DNA of 64,000 nt from Chloroflexota bacterium. Its GTDB lineage: Bacteria; Chloroflexota; Dehalococcoidia; Lucifugimonadales; UBA3495. Of the stretch, positions 35,065-45,056 are shown piece after piece; position 1 is the stretch's first letter, and each line of letters begins with the position of its first letter. The position numbers and the translations under genes were made by a program. The stretch lies in the NCBI GenBank assembly GCA_009837355.1, contig VXTR01000063.1, positions 1-64,000 on the forward strand, given 5' to 3'. The notes under the pieces are model-generated. The model was given only the letters and a program-made list of their open reading frames with translations. It had not been told where the DNA came from and did not search any database.

Positions 35065-38000
35065 CTACACAGAGCTGCCCTGATACTCGGAGCAACTTTC
35101 GCCGGTCAGCAGGTCTTTCTGTACCCGATCCTGCAACTCGTTGCAGAATCTCGTAGAGATGGTAGGTATCTCCATGAGCACCCTACGGTCTTCTTTCAGG
35201 TTCAATTCCAGATAGATCCTATCATCACCGGTGTATTCCAGCATAACGCGGATGGCTTGACGCAGGCGGTAACGGTCTTCGTCAGGCTTGTCGGTTTCGG
35301 TGAGCTTGATGAGTACGCCGGCGTCCCTCGCATCGCCGTTGCCATTTCCGTTGCCGTTGACTACCGGCGCCGGATTCTGGGGAGCGGTTCTGCTGCCGTT
35401 GCGGGGACCGTTTGATGAACCCCGCGCTCCGGTTCGACCGTTGGCGCGCGCCGGCGGCGGAGCAGCCGGCTGGTTGACATCGGTTGTGGCTGGCTGATCG
35501 GGCAACTCGTATTCCTGAGCTTCGTAGCACGCGATGGAGTAATCGTCGCCGCGGATTTGGAGACGCCCGGTTACCCGCGCGACGCGGCCCGTTTGCCAAA
35601 CGTGGGCAGTCTTGTCCAGGGAATCCGGCCAGACCATGGCTTCCACCAGGCCGCCCAATAGGGCCAGGTCAACGCGCAAAAACTTACGGTTGTCCCGGGT
35701 GTAGCGTTCAGATACGCCAGAGATGTGACCCAGCAGGGTTACGGTGCTGCTCAGCATATCCTCGCTGAGCTGGTCAACGGAGATGTAGGCGTCCCCGGGG
35801 TTGATAGACGCCAGCGCCCGCAGCGGGTTATAGGAGAGGGCTACCCCAAGGTATTCCTTTTCCAGCGTCGCTTTTTCCTGGGGAGTGTAGTCCGGCTGCC
35901 GCGTATCCAGTTCCAACAGGGTGCCACCGGCTCCGCTGTCCAGCTCGTCGCCGAACATTCCGACCTGACCGGAGTTCCGATTGCGGGTTTCCTGCTGAGC
36001 CACTGCCCAGATACGGTCAAGGCTGTCGATTACGGCAGCACGGGGGGCGAGGGAGTCGAAGGCTCCGGCTTTGGCCAGCCCTTCCAGGGTTCTACGGTTG
36101 AGGCCGGATACGTCAACGCGACGACAGAAGTCGCTGATAGATGCGTATGGGCCTCCAGATTCGCGCTCGGTTACGATAGGCGTTACGGCGACTTCGCCAA
36201 CAGTTTTGATGGCGGCCAGACCGATGCGCAGGGCGTTTTCCGGCTTTCCACCGGGTTTGTCCAGCGTGTAATGTACGCCGGAACTGTTGACGTCGGGCAG
36301 GCGTATTTCGATGCCCATGCGAGTGCATTCGGTAATTGACGCCACGTAGCGGTCGCCGTGGTCCAGGCGGCAGTTGAGCACCGACGCCATGTACTCGAGC
36401 GGGTGGTGAGTTTTGAAGTATGCCGTCCAGTAGGAAATCAGTCCGTAGCTGACGCTGTGAGCCTTGTTGAAAGCGTAGCCGGCGAAGGGTTCGATGAGGT
36501 TGAAGATCTCAACGCCCATCTGCTCGGTGTAGCCTTGCTGGACCGCGCCGGAAACAAACCGCTCACGCTCTTCCGCCATCAGCTCAGGAATCTTCTTGCC
36601 CATGGCCTTGCGCACGGTGTCGGCCTCGCCCAGGCTGTAGCCGGCAAAGTTCTGCAGGACGTGGAGGACCTGGTCCTGATAAACGATGACTCCGTAGGTC
36701 TCGTCCAGGAGTTCTTTCATGCTGGGGTGAGGGTAAGAAACCTTTTCCTGGCCGTGCTTGGAGCGTATGAAACGGTCAATGTGTTCCATGGGGCCGGGGC
36801 GATACAGGGCGATCATCGCGGCGATGTCGCCCAAGTCGGAGGGTTTCAGCTCCTTGATGTAGCGTTGCATTCCGGCGCTTTCCAGTTGGAACAGGTCCGA
36901 AGTGTTGCCGGTGCCCAACAGTTCGTAGGTCTCCTGGTCGTCAAGGGAGAGGCGGCTGAGGTCAATGCGGATGCCCCGTTCTTCGTCCAGCAGCTTGATG
37001 GTGCGGTCGAGGATAGTAAGGTTAGTCAGGCCCAGAAAATCCATTTTGAGCAGTCCGAGCTTGGCCACCGGGTCCATGGAGTACTGGGTCATCATCACCG
37101 GGCTGTTTTCGTCGCCGCGGGCTGGGCGCTGCAAGGGAACGGTTTCGGTGAGCGGCTCGTCGGCGATGAGGACGCCGGCGGCGTGGGTGCTGACGTGGTG
37201 TACGATGCCTTCCAGCGCCTGAGCGTTATCCACCAGGTTCTGGATGGCGCCGTCGCTCTGGTAGCTTTCCTGGAACTCGGGGTTGGCGGTGATGGCGTCG
37301 GACAGGGTGCGGGCTTTGAAGGGAACCATGCGGGCGATGCGGTCAACGTCTCCGTAGCTCATGCCGAGGCCGCGGCCAACGTCGCGGAGGGCGGCTTTGG
37401 GGCCCATGGTTCCGAAGGTGATGATTTGCGCCACCCGGTCACTGCCGTAGCGATCTATGACGTAGCGCAGCACCTCGTCCCGGCGGTCGTCCTGGAAGTC
37501 CATGTCTATGTCGGGCATTTCCTTGCGCTCGAAGTTCAGGAAACGCTCGAACACCAAGTTGTACTGCAGGGGGTCAATGTCGGTGATTCCAAGGCAGTAG
37601 AGAACGACGCTGGCGGCGGCACTGCCCCGCACGCCGAACAGGATTTCCTGCCGGCGCACGAAAGATATGATGTCCCACACGACGAGGAAGTAATTGGCGA
37701 AACTGGTTTGCCGGACGACTTCCAGCTCGTATTCCATGCGGGCACGTGCGGCTTCGTTGTTGCGGCCGTAGCGCTTGTTGAAACCCTCCCAGCACAGCCG
37801 CTCGAGGTACGCGTCGGCGTCCTCACCGTTGGGCGTGGGATAGCGCGGCAAGTGCATCTGCCCAAAGCCGAGGGAGACGTCGCATTGCTGGGCGATCTCG
37901 CCGGTGATATCCACGGCCTGGGGAAACTCCGGGAACAGCGCGGCCATCTCGCGCGGCGACTTGATGTAGTAGGAGGAATCCTCCATTCGCAGCCGTTTTT

Positions 38001-38688
38001 CGTCCTGGACATTGGTACCGGTCTGGATGCAGATGTATACGTCCTGGTACTGATAGTCGGACTGGCGAACATAGTGGGCATCGTTAGTGACGAGCAGGGG
38101 GATGCCGGTTTCGCGGTTGAGGCGTATCAGGCCCTCGTTAATCCGGGGTAGCTGCTCGATGTGCTCGTGGTGCTGCAATTCCAGGAAGTAGTTTTCGCCG
38201 AAAAGCTCACGATACCAGCCGACCTGCTGCTTGGCGGCATCGTAGTTGCCGTCGGCCAGCAATATCGGGACTTCTGCCGAGGGGCACCCCGAGAGGCAAA
38301 TCAAGCCCTCCCGGAGCTCGTGCAGCAGCTCCTTGTCGATACGAGGGCGGTAGTGAAACCCCTCTAAGTTGGATCGGGTCACCAGTTGGAGGAGGTTGCG
38401 GTAGCCGGTGTTGTTTTTGGCAATCACTACCAGGTGATTGGCGGTACGCTCGTTGGGTGAGCGGTCGTGCCGGCTGCCGTGGGCGACGTAAAGCTCGCAA
38501 CCGATGATGGGCTTGATACCAGCCTCTTTGCACTCGGAATAGAAATCGACCACGCCGTAGAGAGAGCCGTGGTCAGTGATACTCATAGCATCCATGCCCA
38601 GTTCCCGCGTGCGGTTGACCAAGTCGGGAATACGGCTGATGCCGTCCAGCATACTGTATTCGGTATGGGTGTGGAGGTGGGTGAACAC
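35065..38688 (-). CDS. dnaE: DNA polymerase III alpha subunit
   Basis: 1,207 residues, normal for DnaE. The PHP domain opens with HLHTHTEYSMLDG and ITDHGSLYG, keeping the His/Asp metal-binding set. The polymerase site has Asp393 and Asp395 in MPDIDMDFQDDRRDEV, and the fingers region includes RGSAAASVV and FGTMGPKAALRDVGR. A tandem HhH and an OB-fold segment (VTLLGHISGVSERYTRDNRKFLRVDLALLGG) follow. Residues about 1,080-1,135 are a Pro/Arg/Asn/Gly-rich linker (NGNGNGNGD), then a short C-terminal domain. It is the chromosomal replicase catalytic subunit. It stands alone, convergent with the carbonic anhydrase gene. Confidence 0.96.
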   Translation of the reverse strand: MFTHLHTHTEYSMLDGISRIPDLVNRTRELGMDAMSITDHGSLYGVVDFYSECKEAGIKPIIGCELYVAHGSRHDRSPNERTANHLVVIAKNNTGYRNLLQLVTRSNLEGFHYRPRIDKELLHELREGLICLSGCPSAEVPILLADGNYDAAKQQVGWYRELFGENYFLELQHHEHIEQLPRINEGLIRLNRETGIPLLVTNDAHYVRQSDYQYQDVYICIQTGTNVQDEKRLRMEDSSYYIKSPREMAALFPEFPQAVDITGEIAQQCDVSLGFGQMHLPRYPTPNGEDADAYLERLCWEGFNKRYGRNNEAARARMEYELEVVRQTSFANYFLVVWDIISFVRRQEILFGVRGSAAASVVLYCLGITDIDPLQYNLVFERFLNFERKEMPDIDMDFQDDRRDEVLRYVIDRYGSDRVAQIITFGTMGPKAALRDVGRGLGMSYGDVDRIARMVPFKARTLSDAITANPEFQESYQSDGAIQNLVDNAQALEGIVHHVSTHAAGVLIADEPLTETVPLQRPARGDENSPVMMTQYSMDPVAKLGLLKMDFLGLTNLTILDRTIKLLDEERGIRIDLSRLSLDDQETYELLGTGNTSDLFQLESAGMQRYIKELKPSDLGDIAAMIALYRPGPMEHIDRFIRSKHGQEKVSYPHPSMKELLDETYGVIVYQDQVLHVLQNFAGYSLGEADTVRKAMGKKIPELMAEERERFVSGAVQQGYTEQMGVEIFNLIEPFAGYAFNKAHSVSYGLISYWTAYFKTHHPLEYMASVLNCRLDHGDRYVASITECTRMGIEIRLPDVNSSGVHYTLDKPGGKPENALRIGLAAIKTVGEVAVTPIVTERESGGPYASISDFCRRVDVSGLNRRTLEGLAKAGAFDSLAPRAAVIDSLDRIWAVAQQETRNRNSGQVGMFGDELDSGAGGTLLELDTRQPDYTPQEKATLEKEYLGVALSYNPLRALASINPGDAYISVDQLSEDMLSSTVTLLGHISGVSERYTRDNRKFLRVDLALLGGLVEAMVWPDSLDKTAHVWQTGRVARVTGRLQIRGDDYSIACYEAQEYELPDQPATTDVNQPAAPPPARANGRTGARGSSNGPRNGSRTAPQNPAPVVNGNGNGNGDARDAGVLIKLTETDKPDEDRYRLRQAIRVMLEYTGDDRIYLELNLKEDRRVLMEIPTISTRFCNELQDRVQKDLLTGESCSEYQGSSV

Positions 38689-38793
38689 AGTTGGTAAATC
38701 CTGAGAGTCGTGATGTTATGTCGCCAATGCCGGCGGCTCAATAATAGCAGGCGGTATCGCCCTCTGCCAGCGAAAATACGGCCTTAAATGAGA

Positions 38794-38824
38794 CGGCTCG
38801 CCGACATATTCGACCGGCGAGCCG
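38794..38824 (-). terminator. Intrinsic terminator of the selenoprotein operon
   Basis: A 10-bp stem CGGCTCGCCG/CGGCGAGCCG lies about 25 bases past the last gene of the leftward operon. On that strand it is followed by CTCATTTAA. Confidence 0.6.
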
Positions 38825-38848
38825 CTGATTCTACAGGACGCAAAGGCG

Positions 38849-39925
38849 CTACTCTGGGATCTCAATCTTTTCAGTTACCACCCTGGTTACACCCCAGCCG
38901 GCCAACCAAGCGGAATGGCGTCCATCGCCGCCGGCGACTACGACCACGATGTCGTCGGCTTGCGGCGCGATGGGCACCATGGTGTCCGGCTTGCTGTCGT
39001 CAATCCAGGACGGGTAGTTGCGGTTACCCCAGTGGCCCAGCCCGGACAATTCCTCAATGGACATGCGGGCGTTGGCATACACGTACTCCCGCACGTCTTT
39101 CTTGCTGAGGCCATCGGCGGAAATTTCGGCGGCGTGTTCCGGGCTGAGCACCAGGGTAACCTGCGCCCCGGTGCCAATCTGGTAGTAGTTGGAGAAGCCG
39201 GTGGCGCGCGTGGCCTGCACCAACGTATTCAACACATCGATTCCCTTAGAAACCGTGGTTTCCATGATGGGGTAGAAGCCACGGATGGCGTGGAGGGTTA
39301 CCATGCTCTCATCAGGGTCCAGACCCAACTCTACGTGGCGGGGTTCCCAGGGACTGCGGGCTTCGTTTTCGGCGAAACAGAACGAGTAGCGGCCCGGCAT
39401 CGCCAGAGTCGCTTTGTCCATATCGCCGATGATGAGTCCGGCCACGTTGCGGACGAAGAGGCGCAGGGCGCGTCCGATGGTAGCGTTGGAGCGGTATCCG
39501 GGGCCGAATGCGCCGGAATCGGCATTGATGCCCAATCGCTCCGCGATAGGGCCGTTGACGATGACCACCGGCGCGGCGCCGCCCGTAGTAGCCTGGCAGC
39601 CGGCCAGGTTGAAGGGGTCCTGCAACGCAGCCTTGACGCAAGCGACGACGACGGGGAAATACTCCGGGCGGCAGCCGGCCATCACCGCGTTGACGGCGAC
39701 CTTTTCGATGGTAACCTCGGCGTTGGAGGGTTGAGCGACGCCAAGGGACAGCGACGGGTCTTCTCCCCAAGGGCCGAGCATACGGCGCACGGCGTCCTCG
39801 GTGGCTGGCATTACGGGCATTCCGTCGGTCCAGCCCTGTTCTTCGTAGTAGTCCTGGATGGCGTCGTAGGAGTCGGAAACCTCGATGCGGCGGGAGCTGA
39901 GGGCAGGGGTGTTGTTGGAAGTCAT
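38849..39925 (-). CDS. Conserved protein of unknown function linked to UGSC selenoprotein
   Basis: A 358-residue soluble protein with an N-terminal YYEEQGWTDGMPVMPATEDAV motif and a long Gly/Ala-rich middle (GCQATTGGAAPVVIVNGPIA, GAFGPGYRSNATIGRALRLF). I recognise a conserved family by its GWTDGxPV start but no established function. No metal or nucleotide motif is clear. A few Cys are present (in MAGCRPEYF, AGCQATTGG and SFCFAEN) but no CxxC. It is the last gene of the operon with guaB3, the UGSC selenoprotein and an EEP-family protein, nine bases after the latter, so a role with the selenoprotein is likely by context. Confidence 0.7.
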   Translation of the reverse strand: MTSNNTPALSSRRIEVSDSYDAIQDYYEEQGWTDGMPVMPATEDAVRRMLGPWGEDPSLSLGVAQPSNAEVTIEKVAVNAVMAGCRPEYFPVVVACVKAALQDPFNLAGCQATTGGAAPVVIVNGPIAERLGINADSGAFGPGYRSNATIGRALRLFVRNVAGLIIGDMDKATLAMPGRYSFCFAENEARSPWEPRHVELGLDPDESMVTLHAIRGFYPIMETTVSKGIDVLNTLVQATRATGFSNYYQIGTGAQVTLVLSPEHAAEISADGLSKKDVREYVYANARMSIEELSGLGHWGNRNYPSWIDDSKPDTMVPIAPQADDIVVVVAGGDGRHSAWLAGWGVTRVVTEKIEIPE

Positions 39926-39934
39926 AAAGTTACT

Positions 39935-40678
39935 CTACTTGTGGGAAGATAGCGTGGCAGCAACGCCGAAGTGGTCGGATAACCGCCGATCGCCGTCCAA
40001 ATTATCAATCGTTGTCAGCGTAGCGGCGGACAGATCGCCGCTGATAGCGATGTGGTCGATGGCGCGCCGACCGCGCAATCCGAGTCCGGCGGTGGCAATA
40101 GTCAAGCCCGACGGACGCGCGGCCTGCATAGTTTTCCGGAGTTCGGCGCGTACCGGCTGGGAGAGGGGAGGGTATGGTCGCCTGCGCTGACCGATTTGTT
40201 GGTTGAAATCGCCCAATAAGACCAGCGGTATTGGCGATCTGTCGGTCAGGATGGGCACCAACGCGTGCAGGTACGCCGAATGGTCTTGCCAAGGCTTTTT
40301 ATTTTTGGCGCCAACGTTCACGTTTGCATTGTGCCAAGGAATGCAGACACCGATGACCATGACCTTGCCAACAGGGGTTTCCATAGCCCCGGCAACGAAC
40401 CGTCCCGGTGGAAGCGTTTCGCTCCCGAAGTCGTCGACGTCTGACCACTGTTGCCGCGACCAGAGCAGAACTTTGCGCCGGTGGTTCGCTGCCCTTTTGC
40501 CGAAATCGGGCCTGGCCTCGATGATATGCCCGCCAAATCCTGAAAGGAGCCGGCAGTCGGTTTCAGTCAAGCAAACAATGTCCGGGGAGTGACGCTGGAT
40601 GCGTTTCAGAATTTCAGGGCTACGCGCCGAGAGGGGCGTAGCCCATTGTACGTTCCAGTTGACGACACTCAGCGCCAT
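39935..40678 (-). CDS. Endonuclease/exonuclease/phosphatase (EEP) family protein
   Basis: A 247-residue single-domain EEP fold: NWNVQW (metal/phosphate Asn), CLTETD (metal Glu), LLGDFNQQ (Asp/Asn) and the final catalytic SDHFG. This set is shared by exonuclease III, DNase I-like and phosphatase members. There are no membrane segments or signal peptide. It starts nine bases after the selenoprotein stop, where GGCGG-TTAG-CCGCC forms a small hairpin over that stop. Nucleic acid or phospholipid/phosphoester substrates are equally possible. Confidence 0.82.
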   Translation of the reverse strand: MALSVVNWNVQWATPLSARSPEILKRIQRHSPDIVCLTETDCRLLSGFGGHIIEARPDFGKRAANHRRKVLLWSRQQWSDVDDFGSETLPPGRFVAGAMETPVGKVMVIGVCIPWHNANVNVGAKNKKPWQDHSAYLHALVPILTDRSPIPLVLLGDFNQQIGQRRRPYPPLSQPVRAELRKTMQAARPSGLTIATAGLGLRGRRAIDHIAISGDLSAATLTTIDNLDGDRRLSDHFGVAATLSSHK

Positions 40679-40687
40679 TTGAGGCGG

Positions 40688-41227
40688 CTAACCGCCGTTG
40701 GTGAGCATTTCGGCGATCTGGCCGGCGTACTCGTGGGCCATCTGGCGAACCTCCGGGATGGAGCGAGTGGCCAGCGGGCTGGGCAGCGCCAATATCTGGA
40801 CGGTCGGCATACCCAGGGATGAGGCGCGCGCGTGGGCGGCCCTGGTAAAACTCTCGGTGATGACGCTCACGGAAGGAACGCCGCGGCTCTCGGTTACTAC
40901 TGTGTCGTGGAGACCCCACGCCGTGCAGCTCCCTCAATCCGCGATTCCGTGCACCACCGCGTCGCATTGGGCCACCAGCTCGTCGATGGTTTCGTCAGAA
41001 CAGGGGGCGCTGAAGCTGAATTTGCGCAGGTACAACACCTTCTCGACGGCGTACTCTTCCTCCAGAATCACCTGCAACTCCTGCAGGAAATTATCGGAGT
41101 GGTACTTACGGTTTTCCAGCAGGCCGATGGTCTTGCCGGCCAGGCCAGGAAGTCGGCCGGCAGCGTCCCGCTCGGCGGTCTTATGCTCCGGACGGGGGTC
41201 CAGAATCTGAATCGTTGCAGTGGTCAT
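40688..41227 (-). CDS. UGSC-type selenoprotein (in-frame UGA read as Sec98)
   Basis: Starting at ATG 41227 (GGAGG seven bases upstream), translation meets TGA at 40936-40934. The frame then continues without stop for 81 codons to TAG. The codons around TGA read GIAD-U-GSCTAWG, exactly the UGSC motif of a known family of selenoproteins and Cys homologues. Sec98 and Cys101 form a CxxC-like redox pair. The total is 179 residues including Sec. A matching SECIS hairpin lies directly after the UGA. The N-terminal part (GKTIGLLENRKYHSDNFLQ) looks like a Rossmann-type fold. The redox role is inferred. selA, selB, selC and selD are not in this window. Confidence 0.88.
40906..40936 (-). promoter_or_regulatory. 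Bacterial SECIS element
   Basis: After the UGA come 13 bases, then a 5-bp stem CGUGG/CCACG closed by the loop GGUCU. The loop begins 18 bases after UGA, the same distance and loop core as in E. coli fdhF. An outer GGAG/CUCC register could compete. Confidence 0.8.
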
Positions 41228-41276
41228 TGCTTTCCTCCATTCATTGACATTGATGGGCAGGATAACAGGGTTCGGG

Positions 41277-42413
41277 TCAGCCGAGCATCTGGTAGTGCTT
41301 GCCCTCGGTCTTGATGGCCGGCGCAATCACCATTTCCGTCTTGTGAAAATCCGGCACCGTATATGCGCCGCACATTCCCATGGCGACCCGCAGCGCGCCT
41401 ACCAGGTTCTGGGTGCCGTTAGTGACACTGGACGGGCCGTGGAGCAGCTGGCGCAGCGTGCCCTTGGTGCCCACGTTAATTCGGGTGCCCCGGGGCAGCT
41501 CCGGGTGGGCGTTTGCCATGCCCCAGTTGTAGCCCCGGCCCGGCGCTTCGGCGGCCTGGGCAAAGGGCGTTCCCAACATCACGCCATCTGCGCCGCTGGC
41601 CATAGCCTTACAGACGTCGCCGCCGGTGCGCAAGCCTCCGTCGGTGATGACGCTGACGTAGCGGCCGGTGCGCTGGAAATAGTCTTCACGGGCGGCGGCG
41701 CATTCCAACGTTGCGGTAACCTGGGGCACTCCGACGCCGGTAACCTCTCGCGTGGTGCAAGCCGCTCCAGGGCCGACGCCCACCAGCACCGCGTCGATGC
41801 CGGTTTCCATTAGCTCGCTGGCGACGTTGTAGCTGACGCAATTGCCAACGACCACGGGCACATTGAGGGATTCAATCAGTTCGGAGAAAATCAGGCCGCG
41901 GTAGCTGCTGGAGACGTGGCGGGCCGTGGTGACGGTGGACTGGACGACGATGATGTCGGCGCCGGCTTCCACGGCCAAGGGGCTGAACCGCTTGGTGGTC
42001 TGGGGGGTGAAGGCGATGGCGGCGACGGAGCCGGCCTGCTTGATTTCCTGCACGCGCTCGCCAATAAGGTGTTCTTTGACGGGTTCGCTGTACACTTCCT
42101 GCAGGTACTCGGTAACTTCGGACTGGTCCATGGAGATGATTTCTTCGAGGACGGAGTAGGGGTCCTCATACCGGGTGTACAGACCTTCGCCATTTAATGC
42201 ACCCAATCCGCCCATTTCGTGCATCAAGGTGGCAAATCGGGGGGAAACGGAGCCGTCCATAGCCGACGCGATGACGGGCGAGTCAAAAGAGTACTGCCCG
42301 ATGCTCATTTGAGTCGAGGTCATCTCCGGATTGATAGTCACTTCGCCGGGGACGATGGCAACTTCGTCAAACCCGTAAGACCTTTCCAATTCCTTGAGCA
42401 AACGCCTGGCCAT
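41277..42413 (-). CDS. guaB3: GuaB3-type IMP dehydrogenase-related protein
   Basis: 378 residues, a TIM barrel without CBS domains. The catalytic loop reads [20 protein letters not shown] with Cys219 in the place of the IMPDH nucleophile. Other family signs are [30 protein letters not shown] and [20 protein letters not shown]. GuaB3 proteins are IMPDH/GMP-reductase relatives common in Actinobacteria and Chloroflexi. GMP reductase activity has been reported for some, so assigning IMPDH activity would be unsafe. It heads the leftward operon containing the selenoprotein, 49 bases ahead of it. Confidence 0.9.
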   Translation of the reverse strand: MARRLLKELERSYGFDEVAIVPGEVTINPEMTSTQMSIGQYSFDSPVIASAMDGSVSPRFATLMHEMGGLGALNGEGLYTRYEDPYSVLEEIISMDQSEVTEYLQEVYSEPVKEHLIGERVQEIKQAGSVAAIAFTPQTTKRFSPLAVEAGADIIVVQSTVTTARHVSSSYRGLIFSELIESLNVPVVVGNCVSYNVASELMETGIDAVLVGVGPGAACTTREVTGVGVPQVTATLECAAAREDYFQRTGRYVSVITDGGLRTGGDVCKAMASGADGVMLGTPFAQAAEAPGRGYNWGMANAHPELPRGTRINVGTKGTLRQLLHGPSSVTNGTQNLVGALRVAMGMCGAYTVPDFHKTEMVIAPAIKTEGKHYQMLG

Positions 42414-42432
42414 TGTGTCACCTCATTACTCG

Positions 42433-42460
42433 CCGGGGGCGCCGTTTTTGACGCCCCCGG
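42433..42460 (-). terminator. GC-rich hairpin between clpC and guaB3
   Basis: A perfect 9-bp inverted repeat CCGGGGGCG/CGCCCCCGG with a 10-base loop lies about 40 bases after the clpC stop. There is no T tract on the minus strand, so it may attenuate rather than end transcription. Confidence 0.5.
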
Positions 42461-42500
42461 TGGTTTGTTCCTTGCCATTTGCCAAGTTCGGCATCTCTCG

Positions 42501-44975
42501 TTAAGCCGGGGCAAGGGCAGCCATTTCTTCCTTGCGAACTTTGATGCAGATTTTGCCGTCCTCGTCCAAATCCACTATGGCGGTATCCCCTTCGGCGATA
42601 TTCCCGCCCAGCAATTCGTCGGACAGCAGGTCCTCAACTTCGTTTTGAATCAAACGGCGCAGCGGGCGCGCTCCCAGCACTGGGTCAAATCCGTTGGCGC
42701 CCAAGTGCTCCCGAGCCGCCTCGGTCAACTCGATGCTGATGTCGCGTTCCTTCAGCTCCTCGCGCACCATGTTCATCATCAGGTCAACAATCTGATGAAT
42801 CTCGTTCTGGCTGAGCGCGTGGAACACGATGGTGGCGTCAAGCCGGTTGAGGAACTCGGGGCGGAAGAAGCGTTTGACTTCCTCCATAACCTTGTCCTTC
42901 ATCCGTTCGTAAGCTTGCCTGTCCGTCTGGGCCTCGTCGGCCTTCACTGCGAATCCCATTGAGGTGTCCCGCTTGATAAGGTCGGAACCCAAGTTGCTGG
43001 TCATCACGATGATGGAGTTGCGGAAGTCCACCCGGCGACCGCGGGCATCGGTGAGCTGGCCGGCGTCGAAGATTTGCAGCAGGATATTGAAAATCTCCGG
43101 GTGGGCCTTTTCGATTTCGTCCAGCAGGATGGCGCAGTAGTTCTTCTTGCGCACGCCTTCGGTGAGTTGGCCGCCTTCGTCGTAACCGACGTAGCCGGGA
43201 GGAGCGCCGATGAGCCGGGCCGTGGTGTGCCGCTCCTGGAACTCGGACATATCCAAGCGAATCATGTTGTCCTCGTGGCCGAAGAGGAACTCGGCCATGG
43301 CGCGAACCAGCTCGGTCTTGCCGACTCCAGTGGGGCCGAGGAACAGGAACACGCCAATGGGATGGCGGGGGTCTTTCAGCCCGGCCCGGGCGCGGCGGAC
43401 AGCCTTGGCGATGCCGACGATAGCTTCGTCCTGGCCGATGATGCGCTTGTGCAGCTCTTCTTCCATGTGCAGCAGGCGCTCGGTTTCTTCCTGGGCCAGC
43501 CGGGTAACGGGAATGCCGGTCCACATGCTGACCACTTCGGCAATGTCTTCTTCGGTAACCTGGGCGCGTTCCTTACTCTGATCGGCCTTCCACTCGCGCT
43601 CGAGGTTGCCCACGTTTTCCGAAAGGTGCAGTTCCCGGTCACGCAGTTCGGCGGCCACTTCATACTGCTGGGACGCGATAGCCTCTTCCTTTTCCTTCCG
43701 CACCCGCTCCAAGACTTCCATCGCCTCCTTCACTTCCTCGGGAGCGTGGCTGCCCCGCAGGCGGACGCGGGAGCCGGCTTCGTCCAGCAGGTCAATGGCC
43801 TTATCAGGAAGGAACCGGTCGGGGATGTAGCGAGTGGACAGGGTGGCAGCTGCCTTGACCGCCTCGTCGGTAATATCGACGTTGTGGTGGTCTTCGTACT
43901 GACCCTTGACGCCCTGCAGGATGTCAACGGTCATCTCGGCGTCGGGTTCTTCAACGCGCACGGGCTGGAGCCGGCGTTCAAGGGCCGGGTCTCGTTCCAC
44001 GTACTTGCGGTAGTCGTCCAGGGTGGTGGCGCCGATGCACTGGATTTCGCCGCGGGCCAGGGACGGCTTGAGGATGTTGGAGGCGTCCACGGCACCCTCA
44101 GCGGCGCCGGCGCCTACCAGGGTGTGAATTTCGTCAATGAACATGACGCAGTTGCCGGAGGTCTTGATTTCCTCGATGACCTTCTTAAGGCGTTCCTCAA
44201 ACTCGCCGCGGTACTTGGTGCCGGCGACCAGGGCGCCCATGTCCAGGGTAACCAAGCGTTTGCCCTGCAGGGTATCCGGCACATCGCCGCGGGAAATCTT
44301 CTGGGCCATGGCTTCCACGATGGCCGTCTTGCCGACGCCGGGCTCGCCCACCAGGACAGGGTTGTTCTTGGTGCGCCGACTCAGAATCTGGATAATGCGC
44401 TCAATTTCGGTGTCGCGGCCGACCACGGGGTCCAACTTTTCGCCCAAGGCTGCGTTGGTCAGGTCAACGCCCAGCTGGTCGAGCATCGGGGTCTTGGTGC
44501 TGGAGCGGGAGCTGCCGGAGCCACTGCCGCCGGAATTGCTGAGGATGCGATGGGTCTCGGCGCGGACTTTCTCCAGGTTGACGCCCAGGCTTTCCAGTAC
44601 ACCGGCGGCAACGCCTTCTCCTTCCCGGAGCAGGCCGATCAAGAGGTGTTCGGTGCCGATATAGGTGTGGTTCATGCGGCGGGCCTCATCCACGGCCAGC
44701 TCGACGACCTTCTTGGCCCGGGGGGTGAGTCCGATTTCGCCCTGGGCCGGGCGCTCGCCGCGGCCGATGATGAACTCCACGGCGGTACGGACCTTGGCCA
44801 GGTCAACGGTGAGGCCGGACAGGACTCGAGCGGCTACGCCCTCGGTCTCCCGCACCAGACCGAGCAGGATGTGCTCGGTGCCGATGTAGTTGTGGTTGAA
44901 CCGTTGCGCTTCTTCCTGGGCGAGGGAGAGAACCCGACGCGCCCGTTCTGAAAACTTCTCGAATCTGCTGCCCAT
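42501..44975 (-). CDS. clpC: ATP-dependent Clp protease ATPase subunit ClpC
   Basis: 824 residues. Two Clp-N repeats occupy residues about 1-145 ([15 protein letters not shown] and [15 protein letters not shown]). The first AAA+ module has Walker A GEPGVGKT (210-217). A UVR-like middle domain ([19 protein letters not shown]) follows, and the second AAA+ has GPTGVGKTE. It unfolds proteins for ClpP and takes adaptor-delivered substrates. GGAGAG precedes the ATG. Upstream are a likely operator palindrome and the terminator of the 5S gene. No mcsA/mcsB/ctsR genes sit alongside, unlike in Bacillus. Confidence 0.96.
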   Translation of the reverse strand: MGSRFEKFSERARRVLSLAQEEAQRFNHNYIGTEHILLGLVRETEGVAARVLSGLTVDLAKVRTAVEFIIGRGERPAQGEIGLTPRAKKVVELAVDEARRMNHTYIGTEHLLIGLLREGEGVAAGVLESLGVNLEKVRAETHRILSNSGGSGSGSSRSSTKTPMLDQLGVDLTNAALGEKLDPVVGRDTEIERIIQILSRRTKNNPVLVGEPGVGKTAIVEAMAQKISRGDVPDTLQGKRLVTLDMGALVAGTKYRGEFEERLKKVIEEIKTSGNCVMFIDEIHTLVGAGAAEGAVDASNILKPSLARGEIQCIGATTLDDYRKYVERDPALERRLQPVRVEEPDAEMTVDILQGVKGQYEDHHNVDITDEAVKAAATLSTRYIPDRFLPDKAIDLLDEAGSRVRLRGSHAPEEVKEAMEVLERVRKEKEEAIASQQYEVAAELRDRELHLSENVGNLEREWKADQSKERAQVTEEDIAEVVSMWTGIPVTRLAQEETERLLHMEEELHKRIIGQDEAIVGIAKAVRRARAGLKDPRHPIGVFLFLGPTGVGKTELVRAMAEFLFGHEDNMIRLDMSEFQERHTTARLIGAPPGYVGYDEGGQLTEGVRKKNYCAILLDEIEKAHPEIFNILLQIFDAGQLTDARGRRVDFRNSIIVMTSNLGSDLIKRDTSMGFAVKADEAQTDRQAYERMKDKVMEEVKRFFRPEFLNRLDATIVFHALSQNEIHQIVDLMMNMVREELKERDISIELTEAAREHLGANGFDPVLGARPLRRLIQNEVEDLLSDELLGGNIAEGDTAIVDLDEDGKICIKVRKEEMAALAPA

Positions 44976-45035
44976 GAGTCTCTCCTGGGTTGAGGTGAGC
45001 CGATACCGCGGCGGTGTCCGGCGCTGGCGACGCCA

Positions 45036-45056
45036 TTTTACCGCATTTGGGTAAAA
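45036..45056 (-). promoter_or_regulatory. Operator candidate at the clpC promoter
   Basis: A perfect inverted repeat TTTTACC-N7-GGTAAAA includes a possible -10 (TAAAAT on the minus strand). It overlaps the T tract of the preceding terminator. It matches neither CIRCE nor the CtsR box. Confidence 0.45.

Noticed and set aside
36358-38151. Long open frame antisense to dnaE
   Set aside because: It mirrors third-position G+C bias of dnaE, has no recognisable motif, and dnaE is unquestionable.
40688-40936. A separate 60-80 residue gene downstream of an apparently truncated gene
   Set aside because: The frame is continuous across the TGA, the junction codes UGSC, and a SECIS hairpin is present, so it is one selenoprotein gene.
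43074-44951. Long open frame antisense to clpC
   Set aside because: Same reason: composition-driven opposite-strand frame with repetitive Gly/Ala/Val content over a certain clpC gene.
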